Shown: positions 25,976 through 35,891, numbered from the stretch's first letter. The stretch: 64,000 nt of DNA from Aurantiacibacter atlanticus (GCF_001077815.2 NZ_CP011310.1:1736001-1800000); one strand, 5' to 3'. Numbers and translations are program-made. The notes: a model not told the origin generated them from the letters alone.

Positions 25976-26424
25976 CTGATTTTAATAGGATTATGGGTCG
26001 CAAACAAGGTGACACTTTGCCGGGCCCAAAAAATGCGGACCCGGATAGGTGAGGGGTCGGGGCCAACAATGAAAAAGAGCCGCCGGAACATTGCGGTGAG
26101 CGCGGTGCTGTAGGAAAGAAACTTATGAGAAGGGGGCTTCGCCTGTGAGAGCCCCAAAGGCGGGCTGAGGCCTGATTCAAACGGCCAGGCGAACCATTAG
26201 AAGCCTGTCGCAAGCGCTTACTTTCACGGAGTTGCGACCGTTTGTTGAGCGCGCGAAAGCAATTGCTTTCCAATTGATCCGTCAGATCGATCGGCAGCAA
26301 GTGCAAACATCCTGCTTTCCTACTTTCGACAAAAGCACCGGGGAACACTTGGCACCACGCCCGTGCCGCTCTAAAGCCGCGCAAACTTGTGACTTCTGCC
26401 TTGGCCGAGAGGGACCACCGACAC
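25976..26424. other. Non-coding gap before pyrH with predicted RNA structure
   Basis: These 449 bases hold no convincing gene: frames on both strands lack ribosome sites and recognisable content. Several short stems can be drawn. GGCCC 26023-26027 pairs with GGGCC 26060-26064, stacked on GACCC 26038-26042 with GGGTC 26054-26058. GGGGCT 26133-26138 pairs with AGCCCC 26150-26155. GCCTG 26170-26174 pairs with CAGGC 26186-26190. The run of stems between two strongly expressed operons suggests a small RNA gene or a long structured pyrH leader. No known RNA family could be assigned by eye. Confidence 0.3.
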
Positions 26425-27144
26425 ATGCTGCTGCCCAACCCCAAGCGTATCCTGCTTAAACTTTCGGGTGAAGTGCTGATGGGTGAGCAGGATTATGGCA
26501 TCGACCCGGCCTATGTGCTGCGGTTGGCCGAGGAAGTGAAGGCAGCGCGCGATACGGGTCTGCAAATCTGCCTGGTAATTGGTGGCGGCAATATATTCCG
26601 CGGAATGGCAGGTGCGGCGCAGGGCATGGATCGGGCGCAAGCCGATTACATGGGCATGCTTGCCACGGTCATGAACGCGCTTGCGATGCAAAGCGCGCTG
26701 GAGCAGCTGGGCGTCGATACCCGTGTGCAAAGCGCCATCCAGATGGATCAGGTGTGCGAGCCAGTCATTCGCCGCCGGGCAGAACGCCACCTGGAAAAGG
26801 ACCGCATCGTTATTTTTGCCGCGGGTGTGGGCGCACCCTATTTCACCACCGATTCCGGCGCCGCCTTGCGCGCAGCCGAAATGCGCTGTGATGCATTGCT
26901 GAAAGGCACCAGTGTCGATGGTGTCTATGATTCCGATCCGAAGCGTAATCCCGAGGCGACCCGTTTCGATACCGTCACCTATGACAAGGTGCTGGCCAGC
27001 AATCTGCAAGTGATGGACGCTTCCGCCGTCGCCTTGTGCCGTGACAACAATATCCCCATCGTGGTGTTTTCCATCCGCGAACGGGGTAATGTAGCGCGCG
27101 TATTGGCGGGCGAGGGCGTGCAAACTATAGTACAAAAGGACTGA
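26425..27144 (+). CDS. pyrH: Uridylate kinase
   Basis: Phosphorylates UMP to UDP; bacterial hexamer of the amino-acid-kinase fold. The 239 residues hold [13 protein letters not shown] at the N terminus, [10 protein letters not shown], the [11 protein letters not shown] region and the [14 protein letters not shown] uridine-binding segment. ATG 26425 gives [16 protein letters not shown] with GAGAGGGA upstream; a GTG at 26389 would add 12 residues. It starts the run pyrH-frr-uppS-cdsA-dxr. Confidence 0.96.
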   Translation: MLLPNPKRILLKLSGEVLMGEQDYGIDPAYVLRLAEEVKAARDTGLQICLVIGGGNIFRGMAGAAQGMDRAQADYMGMLATVMNALAMQSALEQLGVDTRVQSAIQMDQVCEPVIRRRAERHLEKDRIVIFAAGVGAPYFTTDSGAALRAAEMRCDALLKGTSVDGVYDSDPKRNPEATRFDTVTYDKVLASNLQVMDASAVALCRDNNIPIVVFSIRERGNVARVLAGEGVQTIVQKD

Positions 27145-27148
27145 AGCG

Positions 27149-27706
27149 ATGCCGAAGTATGACAAGGCCGATGTAGAACGCCGCATGGCCGGAGCGGTGG
27201 AAAGCCTGCGTGGCGATCTGGGAGGCCTGCGTACCGGGCGCGCCAATACCGCGCTGCTCGATCCGGTGGTTGTGGAAGTCTATGGTTCAATGATGCCGCT
27301 CAACCAGGTGGCGACCGTTTCTGCACCTGAATCGCGCATGTTGAGCGTGCAGGTGTGGGATAAAGCCAATATCAGCGCGGTAGAGAAGGGCATCTCCAAG
27401 GCTAACCTTGGCCTTAACCCGATGACCGATGGCCAGACTTTGCGACTGCCAATGCCTGATCTCAATGAAGAGCGGCGCAAGGAATTGGCCAAGCTGGCTG
27501 GCACCTATGCCGAAAAGGCGAAGATCGCGATCCGCAACGTGCGCCGCGACGCGAATGAGGCACTGAAGGAAGACGAGAAAAAGAAGGAAATATCCGAAGA
27601 CGAGCGCAAGCGGCTTGAGGAAGAAGTGCAGAAGATGACCGACAAGCATGTCGAAGAAACCGACGCCGTCACCGCCGCCAAGGAAAAGGAAATCCTTACG
27701 CAATAA
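27149..27706 (+). CDS. frr: Ribosome recycling factor
   Basis: Splits post-termination ribosomes with EF-G. It has 185 residues, the normal RRF length, with the family pattern LRTGRANTALLDPVVVEVYG near residue 30, IRNVRRDAN and the Lys/Glu-rich helix before the end. Four bases separate it from pyrH. Confidence 0.97.
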   Translation: MPKYDKADVERRMAGAVESLRGDLGGLRTGRANTALLDPVVVEVYGSMMPLNQVATVSAPESRMLSVQVWDKANISAVEKGISKANLGLNPMTDGQTLRLPMPDLNEERRKELAKLAGTYAEKAKIAIRNVRRDANEALKEDEKKKEISEDERKRLEEEVQKMTDKHVEETDAVTAAKEKEILTQ

Positions 27707-27724
27707 GCGTTTGGACCAGATCCC

Positions 27725-28405
27725 GTGTCAGACAACAACTATCCCCGCCATGTCGCCATCATCATGGATGGCAATGGTCGCTGGGCGAAGAAGCGTGGGC
27801 TTCCGCGTGCACTTGGCCATCGGCAGGGCGGGGAAGCGGTGCGCCGGGTCGTCAAAGCAGCTGAAAACCTGGGGCTGGAATGTCTGACGCTTTATGCCTT
27901 CAGCAGCGAGAACTGGAAGCGCGAAGAGGAAGAAATTTCGGACCTCATGGGTCTGATGCGCAGGTTTATTGAGGCCAATCTCAAGGACATGATAGAACGC
28001 CGCGTCCGGCTTAGGATTATCGGTGATTACAAGGCTTTCGCACCCGATATTGTAGAAAAGCTTGAAGATGCAATGGAGCAGACAAAGCATGGCCAACGAA
28101 CGCTTGCCGTGGCGCTCAATTATGGTGCGCAGCAGGAAATTGCCCATGCGGCCCGGCTTGCTGCAGAAGAGGGTTCAATCGATCCTGAAACGATTTCAAG
28201 GCATCTTTACACCACCGATCTGCCGCCGCTCGATCTGCTGATCCGGACCAGTGGAGAAGTGCGGCTGTCCAACTTCCTGCTATGGCAATCGGCCTATGCC
28301 GAAATGCTTTTCCTGGATGTGCTCTGGCCTGATTTTGGTGAAGATGATTTGCGCCAGGCATGCGAAATCTTCGTGACGAGGGAGCGGCGCTATGGAGGGC
28401 GGTGA
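27725..28405 (+). CDS. uppS: Undecaprenyl diphosphate synthase (cis-prenyltransferase)
   Basis: Extends farnesyl diphosphate with isopentenyl units to C55, the lipid carrier for peptidoglycan and O-polysaccharides. The 226 residues include the P-loop-like IIMDGNGRWAKKRGLPR with the catalytic Asp, LTLYAFSSENWKR and the C-terminal RTSGEVRLSNFLLWQ. The start is GTG at 27725, directly before SDNNYPRHVAIIMDG. It overlaps cdsA by 14 bases. Confidence 0.95.
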   Translation: MSDNNYPRHVAIIMDGNGRWAKKRGLPRALGHRQGGEAVRRVVKAAENLGLECLTLYAFSSENWKREEEEISDLMGLMRRFIEANLKDMIERRVRLRIIGDYKAFAPDIVEKLEDAMEQTKHGQRTLAVALNYGAQQEIAHAARLAAEEGSIDPETISRHLYTTDLPPLDLLIRTSGEVRLSNFLLWQSAYAEMLFLDVLWPDFGEDDLRQACEIFVTRERRYGGR

Positions 28406-29159
28406 AAACCTGTCGCCAGAGCGCAGGCGCGACCGGATGAAGGCTTTTGCGAAAAAGGCGGTAAGCGTTCCACTGTCGGTCCGCACCGGGGATCTTCGCA
28501 AGCGTGCTGCAAGCGGAATTGTCATGCTGGCCATTGCAGGTGGGGCTTTGTGGGCGGGCGGTATCGTCCGCGATGCATTCTTCGTCATCATAGGGCTGGC
28601 CTGCCTGTTTGAATTGGCGCGACTTGTCATGCGGGCAACAACGCGGCTTTATGTCCGCTTGCTCGGCATTGTAGGGGGCGCGGCCTATATCGGATATGCG
28701 GTCTATCTATTGATGATGATCGACGTGGTGCCCCTGCTGGTCCTGCTGTTTGGTGTGGTCATATGCGTCGATACCTTTGCCTATTTTTTCGGGCGGACGC
28801 TCGGTGGGCCAAAGATTGCGCCTCGTATCAGCCCGTCCAAGACCTGGGCAGGGCTGCTTGGCGGTGCAGTTGGAGCGACGCTCGCGATTGTTCTTTATGG
28901 CCAATGGGGCCTGCCCGAAGAAGTGAATGGTCCAGTCGCTGCCTATTCCGCAGTGGTGGCCGGAATTGCTATCGCAATAATTGCACAATCTGGCGATTTT
29001 TTTGAAAGCTGGCTCAAGCGCAAGGCGGGGATGAAGGATTCTTCCAACCTCATTCCCGGTCATGGAGGTATCTTTGACCGTATTGACGGACTGATCCCTG
29101 TCGTCATTCTGGTAGGCACTATGCTCATTGTGAAATACCCGCACTGGCTGGTTGTATGA
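28392..29159 (+). CDS. cdsA: Phosphatidate cytidylyltransferase (CDP-diglyceride synthase)
   Basis: Membrane enzyme making CDP-diacylglycerol, precursor for PssA and PgsA, both also encoded in this window. The 255 residues have several membrane helices and the family signature near the C terminus, KDSSNLIPGHGGIFDRIDG, preceded by the SPSKTWAG motif. A soluble N-terminal stretch of about 35 residues precedes the first helix. Confidence 0.94.
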   Translation: MEGGENLSPERRRDRMKAFAKKAVSVPLSVRTGDLRKRAASGIVMLAIAGGALWAGGIVRDAFFVIIGLACLFELARLVMRATTRLYVRLLGIVGGAAYIGYAVYLLMMIDVVPLLVLLFGVVICVDTFAYFFGRTLGGPKIAPRISPSKTWAGLLGGAVGATLAIVLYGQWGLPEEVNGPVAAYSAVVAGIAIAIIAQSGDFFESWLKRKAGMKDSSNLIPGHGGIFDRIDGLIPVVILVGTMLIVKYPHWLVV

Positions 29160-29160
29160 A

Positions 29161-30315
29161 ATGACCCGCTCCATCTCCCTCCTTGGCGCGACAGGCTCCA
29201 TCGGCGATTCGACGCTAGACCTGATCCGCAGCGACCGCGAAGCATGGAGCGTTGTGTCGCTTACCGCGAACAGTTCGGCGGAGAAACTGGCGAAGCTGGC
29301 GACCGAATTCGGCGCGCAAATTGCAGTGCTGGCCGACGAGCAGTACCTGCCGCAATTGCGCCAGCTTCTGTCTGGCAGTGGCATAAAGGCAGCGGGCGGG
29401 GCACAAGCTCTTATCGAGGCCGCAGCACGACCTGCCGATATCATTGTTGCCGCTATCGTGGGTTGCGTGGGCCTTGCCCCGACAATGGCCGCGATAGAGC
29501 AGGGCAGCACCGTCGCTCTCGCCAATAAGGAAGCACTGGTTTCCGCTGGCGAGGTGATGACGGCCAAGGTCGCGCAGCATCGTGCCACGCTGCTTCCGGT
29601 CGATTCAGAGCATAACGCCATTTTCCAGTGCCTTCAGGGCAATGATGTTGCCGATGTGCGCTGGATCACGCTGACTGCCAGCGGTGGGCCGCTTCGCACG
29701 AAAACGCTGGCCGAGCTGGAGGCGACTACGCCTGCACAGGCAGTGGCGCATCCCAATTGGGATATGGGGGCCAAGATCAGCGTCGATTCCGCCACTATGA
29801 TGAACAAGGGGCTGGAATTCATAGAAGCGCACCACTTGTTCCCCGTGGGGCTGGATCGGCTGCGCATCATCGTCCACCCGCAAAGCGTGATCCATTCCAT
29901 GGTTGAATACAGGGACGGCTCCACGCTTGCCCAGCTTGGCCCCAGCGACATGCGCGTGCCTATTGCCTCCGCATTGGCATACCCCGTGCGGATGGATACC
30001 AATTGCAAACCACTTGATCTTGCAACTATCGGCGAACTCAGCTTTTTCGCGCCTGATGAGGTGCGTTTTCCGGCCACGAAACTGGCGCGGGAGGCGGCAT
30101 ATGCAGGCGGGGCAGCACCAGCTGTTCTGAATGCTGCAAACGAGGTGGCGGTTGCCGCTTTCCTTGCCGGTCAGGTCAAGTTCACGCAAATTTCGGCAAT
30201 TACTGCCAGAACCCTTGAAAAATGCGCACCTCAAGCGCCACAGTCGCTCGATGCCGTTCTGGCTGTCGATGCTGAGGCGCGACAATGCGCACAAGCCATG
30301 CTGGAGCCTGCCTGA
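29161..30315 (+). CDS. dxr: 1-deoxy-D-xylulose 5-phosphate reductoisomerase
   Basis: Committed step of the MEP isoprenoid pathway, feeding UppS two genes upstream. The 384 residues begin with the NADPH motif ISLLGATGSIGDSTLDLI and carry the metal/substrate motifs LPVDSEHNAIFQCLQG, LTASGGPLR and HPNWDMGAKISVDSATMMNKG. ATG 29161 lies one base after the cdsA stop; an upstream start three codons earlier is less natural. Confidence 0.96.
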   Translation: MTRSISLLGATGSIGDSTLDLIRSDREAWSVVSLTANSSAEKLAKLATEFGAQIAVLADEQYLPQLRQLLSGSGIKAAGGAQALIEAAARPADIIVAAIVGCVGLAPTMAAIEQGSTVALANKEALVSAGEVMTAKVAQHRATLLPVDSEHNAIFQCLQGNDVADVRWITLTASGGPLRTKTLAELEATTPAQAVAHPNWDMGAKISVDSATMMNKGLEFIEAHHLFPVGLDRLRIIVHPQSVIHSMVEYRDGSTLAQLGPSDMRVPIASALAYPVRMDTNCKPLDLATIGELSFFAPDEVRFPATKLAREAAYAGGAAPAVLNAANEVAVAAFLAGQVKFTQISAITARTLEKCAPQAPQSLDAVLAVDAEARQCAQAMLEPA

Positions 30316-31419
30316 GTGGAATTCGAGAGCCTGCCTTTCTGGATGTACATCGTCGGATTTATGGCGATGCTGGGACCTTTGGTCGTCCTGCACGAACTGG
30401 GTCATTATCTTGTCGGGCGCTGGTTCGGTGTTGGCGCTGACGCATTTTCGGTTGGTTTCGGAAAGGAAATCGTGGGCTTCACCGATAAGCGCGGCACACG
30501 CTGGAAACTTTCGGCTTTGCCCTTTGGCGGCTATGTCCAGTTTCGCGGCGATATGAACCCGGCCAGCGTGCCTGATCCGGATGCACCGGCAGAACCTGAT
30601 GCCTTCCAGACCAGGCCATTGTGGCAGAAATCGTTGATCGTGGCGGCTGGGCCAGTGACCAATTTCCTTGTCGCTATCGCCATTCTTGCCAGTTTCAACC
30701 TTGCCTATGGCAAGGGCGTATCGCTGCCTGTGGTCGAAGTGCTCCAGCAGGAGGGTGCCGCTGCAAGGGCCGGCATAGAATTGGGCGACCGGATACTGAC
30801 GGTTGATGGCCAGCAGATTGATGATTTCAGCGATATTGCCAGCCTCGTCGCGCCATATCCTAATGAACATATCGACGTTGCAGTGGAGCGGGATGGGGCG
30901 CGTCTGTCCTATGCCTTCACGATCCCTTCGATCGAGGAGCGGGACCGGTTCGGTAATCGCTTTCAGGTGGGCCGCATCGGAATTGGATCGCAATCGCGTG
31001 AATTCGTTCCTGTGGGCCCGGGCGAGGCCGTTGCGCTCGGCTTTACCCAGACCGGGCAGGTGCTCGATCTGATGGTCACCGGCATCTGGCAAATTATCAG
31101 CGGCAGGCGCTCTATCGAAGAGCTGGGTGGACCGGTTACCATTGCCAAGTTTTCAGGTGAACAATTGAGCCTTGGATGGGAAGCCTTTGTTACCTTTGCC
31201 GCGCTCATCTCAATTAACTTGGCATTCATTAACCTCCTGCCAATCCCCGCCCTCGACGGTGGGCATCTGGCGTTTTACGCGGTCGAGGCAATCCGCCGTC
31301 GACCTGCCAGTGCCCGCAGTCAGGAACTCGCGTTCCGCACCGGCATGGCCATTGTTCTGGCGCTGATGTTGTTCGTGACGATTGTCGATATTGCCAAACT
31401 GTCCTTCTGGGACGGCTAG
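30316..31419 (+). CDS. rseP: Site-2 membrane metalloprotease RseP/MmpA
   Basis: Intramembrane zinc protease that cleaves anti-sigma factors or cell-cycle membrane proteins after a first cut. The 367 residues have the zinc motif HELGHYLVGRWFG in the first helix, the FGGYVQF loop, one PDZ domain (AARAGIELGDRILTVDG; the larger E. coli enzyme has two) and the second catalytic motif NLLPIPALDGGH. It starts with GTG directly after the dxr stop. Confidence 0.95.
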   Translation: MEFESLPFWMYIVGFMAMLGPLVVLHELGHYLVGRWFGVGADAFSVGFGKEIVGFTDKRGTRWKLSALPFGGYVQFRGDMNPASVPDPDAPAEPDAFQTRPLWQKSLIVAAGPVTNFLVAIAILASFNLAYGKGVSLPVVEVLQQEGAAARAGIELGDRILTVDGQQIDDFSDIASLVAPYPNEHIDVAVERDGARLSYAFTIPSIEERDRFGNRFQVGRIGIGSQSREFVPVGPGEAVALGFTQTGQVLDLMVTGIWQIISGRRSIEELGGPVTIAKFSGEQLSLGWEAFVTFAALISINLAFINLLPIPALDGGHLAFYAVEAIRRRPASARSQELAFRTGMAIVLALMLFVTIVDIAKLSFWDG

Positions 31420-31605
31420 GCGTGGAAAGGTAGACACTTTCGGCGTTAAATGCGGGATGGTCGCTTGATTGCCTTGCCGGCATCGGGCAAGTGCGCGTTT
31501 TCTTGCGCGTTGACCGAAAATCTTGGCTGAAGGGCCAGCCTTGGACGGCTGGTCCAGATGGGCCATTTTCCCGATAGCGCTGAAGTCGATTAGAGTGGAC
31601 GGATA

Positions 31606-34362
31606 ATGGGTTCCAAACCAATGGTTTCCGCAAGGAGTAGGTCAATTTCCGCAACGCATTACGCAGCAGCTTTGCTGGGATGTTCAACCTTGGCGGGAAT
31701 GCCTTTGGCAGTTGCCGCGCAGGATGATGCTGCCCCTTCTGGTAGTCAGCAAACGCCGGCTCCGGTGCCCGATGCGCCCGATGCGGCACCTGTCCAGGCC
31801 TCCCCGACCCCTGCGGCCCAGCAAGAAGGCGAGATTATCCGGACGATTTCTGTGTCCGGCGCGCAGCGGTTGGAGCCGGAAACCATCGTCAGCTACATTC
31901 AATTGCGTCCCGGCGATGAATATACGCCTGCCGCGGCCGATCTTGCATTGATAGCGCTTGCCAATACAGAGCTGTTTGCCGATTACGGTATTACCTTCAA
32001 CGAAACCACCGGCGTAATGGTGATCGAGGTTGAGGAAAACCCGATCATCAACCGGATCATTCTGGAGGGTAACCGCCGGGTCGATTCGGACAAGATCCTG
32101 CCGGAAATCAACCTTGCCGCGCGCCAGATATTTACCCGCAGCCGTGTGCGCGCCGATGTTGCGCGCATCATTGAACTGTACAAACGGCAGGGGCGTTTTG
32201 CCGCGACGGTCGAACCACAGATGGTGATGCTCGACCAGAACCGCGTGGACGTCATTTTCGAGATTTCGGAAGGGCCCAAATCCAAGGTTCGCCAGATCAA
32301 CATCATCGGCAATGAAGTGTTTTCGGACGGTGATCTGCGAGATGAGATGGTCACGCAGGAAGACAGCATTTTCGCCATCTTCAGTTCGAATACCAGCTAT
32401 GACCCGGATCGCATGGCGTATGACCAGCAATTGCTGCGTCAGTATTATCTTACCGAGGGTTATGCCGATTTCCGCGTAGTTTCGGCCGTCGCCGAATTGA
32501 CGCCCGATCGCCGCGATTTCATCATCACTTATGTAGTTGAAGAGGGTGAGCGGTACAAGTTTGGCGATGTCGAGGCTGTAAGCCAGCTGCGTGATTTTTC
32601 CAGCGAGGCACTGTCCGCCGGGCTCGTGATGAGCGCGGGTGACTGGTATGATGCCGAATTGATCGACAATACGGTAGAAGGCCTGACTGAAACCGCCGGT
32701 GCCTTTGGCTATGCCTTTGCCGAGGTGCGCCCGCGCATCAGCCGCAACCCCGAAGACCGGACAATGGACGTCACCTTCACCGTGGCCGATGCGCCGCGCG
32801 TCTATGTGGAGGCGATCGAGATCAACGGCAATACGTTGACGCAGGACAAGGTTATTCGCCGTGAATTTCGTATTGCTGAAGGCGATGCGTTCAGTTCGCT
32901 GCAAGTGCGCCGCTCCACCGCGCGCATCAACTCACTGGGCTATTTCCAGGAGAATTTCGAAGTCGAGCAGGTCGAGGGTTCAAGTCCTGACCGGATTATC
33001 CTGCAGGCTAATGTGCAGGAAGAACCTACAGGCCAACTGTCTCTGTCTGCCGGTTTCTCCAGCCTGGAAAGCTTCATCTTCAACGGTTCGATCACCCAGA
33101 ACAACTTCCGCGGTCGCGGGCAGACAGTGTCGTTCGGCGTCAATTATTCGCGCTATTCGCGCTCCGGCAACATCAGCTTCACAGAACCCAAGGTGTTTGA
33201 CCGCGACATTGCGATGGGAGTCGATCTCTATCGTCAGGATTACAATAACGGCTATTTCGATCGTGACAGCGCGACCTACGAACAGGCTACAACCGGCATC
33301 GGTCTGCGCGTGGGTGTACCGCTCACAGAATATATCAGCCTGCTTGGGCGCTACAGGCTCAACTATCAGGAAATCACTCTGGACGAGACGCAGTTCTTCT
33401 CCGATTTCGATGGTGACGGCATTCGCCAGTGCGAACCGCTGATCGCGGGTCGTTATCTGTGTGATGCCATTGGTGACCGACTGCAGTCCATTGTATCCGC
33501 GACGCTGACATATAACACACTCAACAGCGGCGTGCGTCCAACGCGGGGCACAAGAGCGTCGGCAACTGTAGAAGTCGCCGGCGTTGGCGGCGATACGCAA
33601 TATCTGCGCGGCCGCCTGAACGCGTCACGTTATTGGAATTTGGGTAGCGGTTTCATCGGCTCGGTTTCGGTTGAAGGGGGCTACATCTGGGGCTGGGGCG
33701 ATGATGACGTTCTGTTGACGGAACGCTTCTTCCTTGGCGAAGGCCAGATGCGCGGTTTCGATATTCGTGGTCTGGGTCCGCGCGTCGTGCGCCGTTTCTA
33801 TATTGACGAAAACGATGATGGCGTCCTTGACGAAGCAGACCTGCTCGACATTGGCGATGACCGCAATCAGGACGATGCGCTAGGCGGCAATGCCTATTAC
33901 ATGGCGCGTGCGGAAATCGAAATTCCCCTCGGCTCGGGTGCGCGTGAGCTTGGCTTGCGACCTTCGGTGTTCATCGATGTTGGCTCTGTCTTTGATGTAC
34001 AGAGACCTACTCTGACCCAGAGCCCGCTGCCTGACGGGCTGTTCCTCGCGCAGCTCGACGGAAATGGGAACCAGGTTTATACGCAGCTCGTCCGCGATAC
34101 GGCGGGCGTGGTTATCGGATCAACCACGACTCTCAGTCCGATTGCGCCTGACGGATCAAACAATACGCGGGCCGGTACGCAGCTCACTCCCTTCGTGGAA
34201 GAATTCGTGGGCGATTCGATCAGCCCCCGGGTTTCGGTTGGCTTCGGCGTCAACTGGAACTCACCCTTCGGTCCGTTCAGGATCGATATTGCTACCACCC
34301 TGCTAAAAGAGCGCGGTGACGAAACTAAACTTTTCTCGTTTAACGTAGGAACTCAATTCTGA
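31606..34362 (+). CDS. bamA: Outer-membrane protein assembly factor BamA
   Basis: Central subunit of the machine that inserts beta-barrel proteins. The 918 residues comprise a signal peptide (to about 38, ALLGCSTLAGMPLAVAAQ), a Pro/Ala-rich linker, five POTRA domains (about 70-440) and a 16-strand barrel. The conserved loop-6 motif is MRGFDIRGLGPR near residue 715 and the C-terminal Phe is present. ATG 31606 follows GGACGGATA. The 186-base gap from rseP holds a GC-rich hairpin (GGCCAGCC/GGCTGGTC near 31528-31550), so an own promoter is possible. Confidence 0.96.
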   Translation: MGSKPMVSARSRSISATHYAAALLGCSTLAGMPLAVAAQDDAAPSGSQQTPAPVPDAPDAAPVQASPTPAAQQEGEIIRTISVSGAQRLEPETIVSYIQLRPGDEYTPAAADLALIALANTELFADYGITFNETTGVMVIEVEENPIINRIILEGNRRVDSDKILPEINLAARQIFTRSRVRADVARIIELYKRQGRFAATVEPQMVMLDQNRVDVIFEISEGPKSKVRQINIIGNEVFSDGDLRDEMVTQEDSIFAIFSSNTSYDPDRMAYDQQLLRQYYLTEGYADFRVVSAVAELTPDRRDFIITYVVEEGERYKFGDVEAVSQLRDFSSEALSAGLVMSAGDWYDAELIDNTVEGLTETAGAFGYAFAEVRPRISRNPEDRTMDVTFTVADAPRVYVEAIEINGNTLTQDKVIRREFRIAEGDAFSSLQVRRSTARINSLGYFQENFEVEQVEGSSPDRIILQANVQEEPTGQLSLSAGFSSLESFIFNGSITQNNFRGRGQTVSFGVNYSRYSRSGNISFTEPKVFDRDIAMGVDLYRQDYNNGYFDRDSATYEQATTGIGLRVGVPLTEYISLLGRYRLNYQEITLDETQFFSDFDGDGIRQCEPLIAGRYLCDAIGDRLQSIVSATLTYNTLNSGVRPTRGTRASATVEVAGVGGDTQYLRGRLNASRYWNLGSGFIGSVSVEGGYIWGWGDDDVLLTERFFLGEGQMRGFDIRGLGPRVVRRFYIDENDDGVLDEADLLDIGDDRNQDDALGGNAYYMARAEIEIPLGSGARELGLRPSVFIDVGSVFDVQRPTLTQSPLPDGLFLAQLDGNGNQVYTQLVRDTAGVVIGSTTTLSPIAPDGSNNTRAGTQLTPFVEEFVGDSISPRVSVGFGVNWNSPFGPFRIDIATTLLKERGDETKLFSFNVGTQF

Positions 34363-35030
34363 TGAAAACTCTGCTCAAGCCGGCGTTCGCCGCCGCCCTC
34401 GCAATTACGGCTATTGCCTCCCCCGCGGTTACTGCCCCGGTGATGGCGCAAAGCAACCAGAAGGTTGCCGTGGTCAATGTCCCTGCCGTGGTCGTAAATT
34501 CTTCTGCCTATCAGACCGCGCAGACCCAGCGCCAGACGACCTATGCAGCGCAGATGCAGCAGGCCGAGACGCGCCGTACTGCGTTGCAGGGCCAGCTTCA
34601 GCCGCTGATCACCGCGTTTAACGCCGCTCGCCAGCAGCCCAATGCCGATCAGGCAGCGTTGCAGCAGCAGGCCTCGCAGATCCAGCAGATGCAGCAGGCC
34701 GGTCAGGCCGAACTGCAGCAGATCCTTGCACCGGTAGCGTTGAGCCAGGCCTATGTCGAAGAGCAGATCCAGGATCAGCTCAACACCGCGGTGGAAAACG
34801 CCGCACGTGCGCAGGGTGTCAGCCTCGTCATCAGCCCCGATGTGGTGCTGTTTGCCGAAGCCACCCACAATTTGAACGAAGCCGTTCTCCAGCAGCTCAA
34901 CACGCTCATCCCGTCTGCCCAATTGGTACCGCCGCAGGGCTGGTTGCCGCGTGAGATGCGTGAGCAACAGGAAGCTGCCGCTGCTGCAACAACTGCCCCC
35001 GCGCCCGCCGCTTCGGGTTCGGGCCGCTAA
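34362..35030 (+). CDS. Skp/OmpH-family periplasmic chaperone
   Basis: Holds unfolded outer-membrane proteins on their way to BamA. The 222 residues have a signal peptide ending APVMAQ, a VAVVNVPAVVVNSSAY strand, two long Gln/Ala-rich coiled-coil arms (about 50-130) and a second strand, LVISPDVVLFAE. An Ala/Pro-rich tail ends the protein. It overlaps the bamA stop by one base. It is more Gln-rich than enterobacterial Skp. Confidence 0.88.
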   Translation: MKTLLKPAFAAALAITAIASPAVTAPVMAQSNQKVAVVNVPAVVVNSSAYQTAQTQRQTTYAAQMQQAETRRTALQGQLQPLITAFNAARQQPNADQAALQQQASQIQQMQQAGQAELQQILAPVALSQAYVEEQIQDQLNTAVENAARAQGVSLVISPDVVLFAEATHNLNEAVLQQLNTLIPSAQLVPPQGWLPREMREQQEAAAAATTAPAPAASGSGR

Positions 35031-35053
35031 GACAAGAATGACGGGGCAGGGCC

Positions 35054-35503
35054 ATGAGCGATAATTACGACATCACGCAAATCCTCAAGGCCCTGCCGCA
35101 TCGTTACCCCATGATGCTGGTCGACCGCGTGGCCGAACTGGTAAAGGGGGAGCGGATCAGCGCGGTCAAGGCTGTCAGCTTCAATGAAGGCTTCTTTCAG
35201 GGGCATTTCCCCGGAAGGCCGATCATGCCCGGCGTCCTCCAGATCGAAGCCTTGGCACAGGCTGCGGGCATTCTGGGTATCGAGACGCTCGATCTGGCTG
35301 ACAGCGGCAAGCTGGTGTATTTCATGGCGATAGAGAATGCGAAGTTCCGCGCACCGGTTGAACCGGGCTGCCTCCTCGCACTTGATGTCGTGTTTACCCA
35401 GCAGCGCAGCAAGATCTGCAAATTCGATGGCAAGGCCAGTGTTGATGGCAAGGTGACATGCGATGTTTCCTTCACCGCCATGATTGCCGATCCACCTTCC
35501 TGA
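35054..35503 (+). CDS. fabZ: 3-hydroxyacyl-[ACP] dehydratase FabZ
   Basis: Dehydrates 3-hydroxyacyl-ACP in fatty acid synthesis. The 149 residues show the hot-dog fold motifs [33 protein letters not shown] (catalytic His and Glu) and KFRAPVEPG. Usually lpxD lies before and lpxA/lpxB after this gene; here skp precedes it directly and rpmE follows. Confidence 0.95.
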   Translation: MSDNYDITQILKALPHRYPMMLVDRVAELVKGERISAVKAVSFNEGFFQGHFPGRPIMPGVLQIEALAQAAGILGIETLDLADSGKLVYFMAIENAKFRAPVEPGCLLALDVVFTQQRSKICKFDGKASVDGKVTCDVSFTAMIADPPS

Positions 35504-35660
35504 TTCTCCCGCGTGCACCATGTGGGTGTGCTGGTAGACAGGCCGCCGCAATGCGTTGGGTATTGCTTTTGACAGGTGCGACCGCTAAGGGCGCGCCTTT
35601 CCGTTATTCTCTATCCTTCAGGCCGGTCGGAACCGGCTAAATGCACAAGGACAATATGCC

Positions 35661-35891
35661 ATGAAGGCCGATACGCATCCCGAATACCACATCATCAACA
35701 TCAAGATGACCGATGGTACCGAATTTCAGACCAAATCGACCTGGGGTAAAGAGGGCGACACGATGAACCTCGAAATCGACCCCACCAGCCACCCGGCATG
35801 GACCGGCGGCCCGCAGCGCCTTCAGGATGGCGGCCGTGTGGCCCAGTTCAACAAGCGTTTCGGCGGCATCAAGTTGGGCGGCAAGAAGTAA
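35661..35891 (+). CDS. rpmE: 50S ribosomal protein L31, zinc-free form
   Basis: The 76 residues match the alphaproteobacterial L31: [19 protein letters not shown], then [16 protein letters not shown] and FNKRFGG. None of the zinc-ligand cysteines of classical L31 is present, the C-minus type. AAGGACAA precedes the ATG. It stands alone between a 157-base gap and a terminator. Confidence 0.94.
   Translation: MKADTHPEYHIINIKMTDGTEFQTKSTWGKEGDTMNLEIDPTSHPAWTGGPQRLQDGGRVAQFNKRFGGIKLGGKK

Noticed and set aside
25972-26091. A 39-codon minus-strand frame beginning MFRRLFFIVGPDP in the gap before pyrH
   Set aside because: No ribosome site, no known family, and it lies over sequence better explained by RNA stems.
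26232-26459. Plus-strand frame running into the pyrH start
   Set aside because: Content looks random, it overlaps the pyrH start in another frame, and it has no ribosome site.
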